A DNA stretch of 9,849 nucleotides, from NCBI GenBank assembly GCA_900546465.1, contig URCX01000071.1, forward strand, positions 1 through 9,849, written 5' to 3'. Below, piece after piece: positions 6,951 through 9,849 of the stretch. The position numbers and the translations under genes are program-made. The stretch's first letter is position 1. Every line of letters starts with the position of its first letter. The notes under the pieces were generated by a model. It searched no databases and had not been told where the DNA came from. It was given only the letters and a program-made list of their open reading frames with translations. The stretch is from an uncultured Bacteroidota bacterium. Its GTDB lineage: Bacteria > Bacteroidota > Bacteroidia > Bacteroidales > P3.

Positions 6951-6989
6951 CAAGAGTATTCCCTCAAAAAGGAATACTCTTGTTTTTTT
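6951..6989 (+). terminator. Rho-independent terminator after the lipoprotein gene
   Basis: CAAGAGTATTCC (6951-6962) and GGAATACTCTTG (6971-6982) form a perfect 12-bp stem with an 8-nt loop, followed by seven T. It begins 12 bp after the lipoprotein stop codon. Confidence 0.9.
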
Positions 6990-7005
6990 ATAGAGCATGT
7001 GATTC

Positions 7006-7049
7006 AACAAGGATAAAAGTATAAGGAAATCTTCTTTTTTATCCTTGTT
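7006..7049. promoter_or_regulatory. 13-bp inverted repeat in front of the AraC gene (operator or hairpin)
   Basis: AACAAGGATAAAA (7006-7018) is the exact complement of TTTTATCCTTGTT (7037-7049), with an 18-nt spacer. The right arm lies just ahead of the TAAATTTG promoter element, so a protein bound here would sit on the promoter. A leftward or rightward terminator is an alternative, as the stem is AT-rich and the following bases are T-rich. Confidence 0.5.
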
Positions 7050-7054
7050 TATTT

Positions 7055-7064
7055 GTAAATTTGC
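7055..7064 (+). promoter_or_regulatory. Candidate -7 promoter element of the AraC gene (also fits GTANNTTTGC)
   Basis: TAAATTTG (7056-7063) matches the Bacteroidota -7 consensus TAnnTTTG and is 17 bp before the ATG at 7081. The -33 position holds a T-run (7035-7040) without a clear TTTG. The decamer GTAAATTTGC also matches the CTnDOT integration core, an overlap common in this phylum. Confidence 0.45.
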
Positions 7065-7080
7065 AGAAAGGTATAATGAT

Positions 7081-8061
7081 ATGATCATAGAATTTTGTGC
7101 AATCAATAAGCCTGAAGATTGGATGGAGATGGTTGCCGAGCAATTTGGCACATCGGTAACGGATAACGGTTTTACCGTTCCGCCTTCGGTGGGCAGCGGC
7201 TTTTTCAAGCAATACTACCCGTTGCCGTGGCTCACATTGACCTACATCAGTTTTATGGCATACGAACCGATGACAATGGTGCGTCGCTCGGTGGAAAACT
7301 CGAAATGGATTCCCGTGATGTTTTATATCAACGAGCATAAACACTAGCAGATTATCGGTACAAGCACGAAAACGGTTGGGGTGGATACACTTGACGGTAT
7401 CTTTATGCCTTCGAGCAATATCCCTACGGAATGGACTTTCGCGCCTAAACGGCAGTATGAAAACATCACATTGACTTTCAACAAGGATTGGATAGAGCAA
7501 ATGGATACGGCTCACGAAACCTATATCGGTCGGTTGCTCCTGTCGGACAAGTCTTTTTATCTCTTCGAGACTATCACACCTGCGATGCAACAAGTATTGG
7601 ATGGCATCAAGGCGATAGCCAAAAGCGATGCGCCTTTCTCTCCCCTCCATCTGCACGGAAAGGCAATAGAACTGCTGACAATATTCCTTGAAAAACTCGA
7701 AAAGCGTTCGGAAGTAAAATCTCTTTCCAACTTGAATTTGAACGATGTGGAAGCAGTATTCCGTGTCCGTCGCCGTATTTTACAAAGTTTAAACAACGTA
7801 CCAAGCATTCCCGAACTGGCACGTGAAGCAGCAATGAGCAGCTCCAAACTGCAAAAATGCTTCAAGCAGGTTATCGGCAAGGCGATTGCCGAGTATGCCC
7901 TATCCGAAAAGATGGAATGGGCAAAACGACTGCTTTCCACTCGTCTTTACTCTGTATCCGAAGTAGGCTATAAAATCGGATATGCCAATCTCAGCCACTT
8001 CACGGAGGCTTTCCGCAAATATCACAGAATAAAACCCAAGCAATATCTCGACTCTTTGTGA
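7081..8061 (+). pseudogene. AraC-family transcriptional regulator interrupted by in-frame TAG
   Basis: The frame from the ATG at 7081 to the TGA at 8059-8061 would encode 326 codons, but codon 89 is TAG (7345-7347), with continuous AraC-like sequence on both sides. The start at 7081 follows a TAnnTTTG element by 17 bp; an open extension to 7045 exists but runs into the promoter. The C-terminal third has the two AraC helix-turn-helix motifs: PSIPELAREAAMSSSKLQKCFKQVIG and YSVSEVGYKIGYANLSHFTEAFRKYH, ending in KPKQYLDSL. The sequence resembles siderophore-sensing regulators of the PchR type, which fits the neighbouring receptor/lipoprotein pair (inference). A GTG at 7381 or an ATG at 7405 could restart translation and give a DNA-binding half, but no good ribosome-binding site is seen there. 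Confidence 0.85.
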
Positions 8062-8075
8062 GTTTTATGCAATAG

Positions 8076-8155
8076 GGATATTACTTGCCGTTTGAGGGTT
8101 ATTTTGCCCTGAACAATCTTCAGAACTTTGCCTGCAAAAACCATCAGGCAATATG
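8076..8155 (+). pseudogene. Possible 3' tail of an upstream mobile-element gene
   Basis: Directly after a TAG, one frame reads 26 codons ending in ALNNLQNFACKNHQAI and a TGA (8153-8155 region) that overlaps the next ATG as ATGA. Stop-start overlap is typical of coupled genes, and the sequence looks coding. The AraC gene ends only 14 bp before, so the rest of this gene would have been lost by deletion. Too short to identify. Confidence 0.3.
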
Positions 8156-8731
8156 AAAAGACTTATTAAAAACGCATCTTTTGAGATGCTATTCTCTAAT
8201 AAAAGTACGGAAGCAACCGATGACCTTATCAGAGAAATCATAAAGTTGGGGAATAGTGAAGAAAATCTTGTTTCATTGTTTCGCACATTGAACTTTACTC
8301 GATTCCATTTAAGAGGTATGGTTGAAAAAATAGGTATAACAACCGAAATGGGGAAAAATGTATCGGAACTGCTCTGTGTTATTGACACAGAGTTGCTATT
8401 GTTGAGGATGCGAATGCAGGGGCTTCTTCCTGCTTTGCCAGTCAGACCTGCGAAGAAACTCCGTTGGACAGGCTGGGCAACAGACTTGGTCGAACTACTC
8501 TATGCACTCGATACCTATGGCTGTATTAACGATGGTGAAATTGGTATAGAAGAATTGGCAGATGCCTTTTCTGAAATCTTGGGTGTAGAAATCAAGAACT
8601 GCTACAACGTCTATATGAACATGAAACACCGCAAGGATGACAGTCGCACCTATTTCCTTGATGACCTCCGAGAGAAAATGAACAAACGAATGGTTGTGAG
8701 TGACCTGAAAGGCGGGAAATACAAGAAATGA
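8153..8731 (+). CDS. rteC: RteC-family regulator of a CTnDOT-like conjugative transposon
   Basis: A 192-aa protein whose second half is a clear RteC domain: RWTGWATDLVELLYALDTYG, then EIGIEELADAFSEILGVEI, and a basic end (YNVYMNMKHRKDDSRTYFLDDLREKMNKRM). RteC of CTnDOT activates the excision genes after tetracycline induction via RteA/RteB. Homologues occur on many related elements lacking tetQ. It is shorter than CTnDOT RteC because the N-terminal part differs. The ATG at 8153 overlaps a possible upstream stop (ATGA). No integrase, excision gene or two-component rteAB is in the window. The gene faces mobA across a shared terminator. The frame is intact. Confidence 0.75.
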   Translation: MKRLIKNASFEMLFSNKSTEATDDLIREIIKLGNSEENLVSLFRTLNFTRFHLRGMVEKIGITTEMGKNVSELLCVIDTELLLLRMRMQGLLPALPVRPAKKLRWTGWATDLVELLYALDTYGCINDGEIGIEELADAFSEILGVEIKNCYNVYMNMKHRKDDSRTYFLDDLREKMNKRMVVSDLKGGKYKK

Positions 8732-8750
8732 TAAATGCATTCAAATGCTT

Positions 8751-8788
8751 AATCAGGCTTCCCGAAATGAGAGGGAAGCCTGATTTTT
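8751..8788 (+). terminator. Rho-independent terminator after rteC
   Basis: AATCAGGCTTCCC (8751-8763) pairs perfectly with GGGAAGCCTGATT (8773-8785), loop 9 nt, followed by more T. Because A-rich sequence is on the other side and mobA converges from the right, it may also serve the minus strand. Confidence 0.9.
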
Positions 8789-8821
8789 GTTCATTAAGGA
8801 ATAATAATGCACAGTAAAAGG

Positions 8822-9238
8822 CTATTGCCGATGTTGCCATTTCTCCTGAAACTCACGGGTGAGTTGTACGATTTCACCTCCAATTATTGCCAATTCAAAC
8901 GTCATTTTCTCCAACTTGGCAAGCATCGCAAAGGCTTTTTTCTCAGTAAAGTTGCTCTTCAAAGCGACAACTGTCTGGTTGTAATTCACTCCGACACTGC
9001 GAAATTGTCCGTACAAAGTCGTCAGTTTTTGATAATAGTCAAGCAAGGAACGATCCACTTTTATCACTCGGAAAGTCTCGTTAAAGACCCTTGCCTTGAT
9101 GAATAGTGACAGACTTGGCACACCGCTTTCCTCTTTCATCGTGAGGAAATGAGCGTATTCCGTCGGCGTGAAATTGACCGAAACACGCTTTTCTGTCTTC
9201 TCTTTGGAGCGTGCGCTCCGAATTTTCTTCATTTTCAT
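8822..9238 (-). CDS. mobA: MobA-like mobilization accessory protein of a conjugative transposon
   Basis: A 138-aa basic protein very like the MobA proteins of Bacteroides conjugative transposons: a Lys/Arg-rich start (MKMKKIRSARSKEKTEKRVS), the ribbon-helix-helix-type segment VSVNFTPTEYAHFLTMKEESG, then SLSLFIKARVF, LTTLYGQFRSVGVNYNQTVVAL and a helical end. MobA binds DNA at oriT and helps the relaxase MobB nick it. Normally mobB follows at once in the same direction; here the 80 bp after the stop are non-coding up to a terminator and rteC, so mobB and mobC are missing. The ATG at 9238 is preceded by AAGTAAGAA; a second ATG lies two codons later. A TAACTTTG element at 9504-9497 may be its promoter, leaving a 250-nt leader through the hairpin region. 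Confidence 0.8.
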   Translation of the reverse strand: MKMKKIRSARSKEKTEKRVSVNFTPTEYAHFLTMKEESGVPSLSLFIKARVFNETFRVIKVDRSLLDYYQKLTTLYGQFRSVGVNYNQTVVALKSNFTEKKAFAMLAKLEKMTFELAIIGGEIVQLTREFQEKWQHRQ

Positions 9239-9338
9239 TTCTTACTTTGGATTTTAGTGTTTCACGGCGTAACCGGCATTCAGAATGTGGCATTCTCTCC
9301 TCCAAGAAAAAACGACTTCGGAGTTTTTTCAGCTCTCT

Positions 9339-9436
9339 GCAAGAGCAAGGGTTTTATGCTGCAAAAACGGAGTCGTGCTGCATAAAACATACCTTGCTAT
9401 TTGCTCCGACGCAAATAAATCCGCCTCGAAAGGCGG
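9339..9436. other. oriT-like hairpin array upstream of mobA
   Basis: Three inverted repeats lie in a row. First, GTTTTATGCTGCA (9351-9363) against TGCTGCATAAAAC (9376-9388), 12 of 13 paired, extended by AGCAAGG (9344-9350) with CCTTGCT (9392-9398). Second, TATTTGC (9398-9404) with GCAAATA (9411-9417). Third, CCGCCT (9421-9426) with AGGCGG (9431-9436) over a CGAA loop. Such clusters next to mobA are where transfer origins of these elements lie. No nick site was identified. Confidence 0.5.
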
Positions 9437-9465
9437 TGCTTTATCTTCTCGAAATGTATGTTTCA

Positions 9466-9565
9466 AAGCCATGAAATACCGGCTTATCGCTTGCTGCAAA
9501 GTTACGACCTCTTGTATCCAAAGCCATTAGCTGGTACGAAGCCACAAATCACCAAATCGAAGCCA
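9466..9565. repeat. Four AAGCCA copies, iteron-like
   Basis: AAGCCA occurs on the plus strand at 9466-9471, 9521-9526, 9539-9544 and 9560-9565. The last two are part of a longer shared CGAAGCCACAA (spacing 21). They adjoin the oriT-like hairpins and may be protein-binding sites or chance. Confidence 0.35.
9496..9505 (-). promoter_or_regulatory. Candidate -7 element for mobA (GTAACTTTGC)
   Basis: On the minus strand TAACTTTG (9504-9497) matches TAnnTTTG. A TTTG lies upstream but only 14 bp away, too close for the usual -33 spacing, so the promoter call is weak. The whole decamer also fits GTANNTTTGC. Confidence 0.35.
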
Positions 9566-9849
9566 CAAGTACGCACTGAAGAAAATCACGCTGATTATAG
9601 CATTACCGAGCCATATATTTGCACTGTCAAATATGTCGGTGATGGTATGTGTCTTCGATAACATCACGTTTCGATGAGCGATATGTGCGAAGGTGTATGT
9701 CAAAGAACAGTCCTTGATTCTTTCACTCAAACGTGGGAATGTGCGAAAGCAGATATAATCGAACGATTGTATTGATGGACACTAATGGATATCTCCACAG
9801 ATAGGGTATGAACCCTACTGATACAAGCTGATTATTGGGCATATCTCCG
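9506..9849. other. No convincing gene up to the window end
   Basis: In CTnDOT-like elements the divergent tra genes would start about here, but no ParA-type or other tra product is recognisable. All frames are broken within short distances apart from low-quality ORFs. Small repeats are present (ATGTGCGAA twice, ATATCTCC twice). This looks like degraded or joined sequence. Confidence 0.45.

Noticed and set aside
5161..7347. Stop-codon reassignment or programmed readthrough at the in-frame TGA and TAG
   Set aside because: Two different codons are involved, other genes here end normally at TGA, TAG and TAA, and no recoding signal is visible; decay or sequencing error is simpler.
9206..9219. GGAGCG..CGCTCC palindrome inside mobA
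   Set aside because: It falls in coding sequence for a Ser/Arg-rich stretch and the palindrome follows from codon use; no sign of a regulatory role.
9527..9730. Minus-strand 67-codon hydrophobic ORF
   Set aside because: No start context or recognisable family; the hydrophobic stretch arises opposite the AAGCCA/CCACAA-rich repeats on the plus strand.

Overview
The window looks like a chromosomal stretch from a Bacteroidales bacterium (Bacteroides, Parabacteroides, Porphyromonas or a relative; genus not resolved). The signs are a surface-lipoprotein/TonB-receptor pair, promoter elements of the Bacteroidota type (TAnnTTTG), an IS30-family element, and RteC and MobA proteins typical of CTnDOT-like conjugative transposons. 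No rRNA, tRNA or CRISPR array was seen.

Layout. (1) 1-1592: housekeeping-like pair. The C-terminal serine-hydrolase (class C beta-lactamase-like) part of a larger protein that starts before the window is followed one base later by a TIGR02757/DUF2400 family gene. (2) 1593-2453: mostly gene-poor scar DNA with two inverted-repeat structures, a GTACCTTTGC site and a leftward orphan ORF fragment (2060-2374). (3) 2454-3711: an AT-rich, two-gene overlapping module. A 64-aa single-pass membrane peptide and a 359-aa soluble protein (perhaps of the LPO_1073/Vpar_1526 type) share a short motif of the form V..STI.Q..G..N. This is the most interesting part of the window and a candidate membrane-effector/sensor (defence-like) pair. 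(4) 3733-4421: a decayed IS30-family insertion sequence with recognisable terminal inverted repeats. (5) 4422-6989: remains of a siderophore-type uptake locus: a TonB-dependent receptor that lacks its whole N-terminal half and carries an in-frame TGA, then an apparently intact surface lipoprotein resembling XusB/DUF4374 beta-propellers, then a strong terminator. (6) 7006-8061: an AraC-family regulator interrupted by one in-frame TAG, preceded by a 13-bp inverted repeat next to a TAnnTTTG element. (7) 8076-9849: a collapsed conjugative-transposon remnant: an rteC-like gene, a terminator, a convergent mobA gene without its usual mobB partner, then an oriT-like array of hairpins and about 350 bp without a convincing gene.

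Read together, the right two thirds look like an accessory region built by repeated insertion and deletion. The iron/siderophore locus is broken in three independent ways (5' deletion beside the IS, nonsense TGA in the receptor, nonsense TAG in the regulator), so only the lipoprotein still looks functional. The overlapping pair at 2454-3711 has no visible inactivating lesion, which stands out beside the decay around it.
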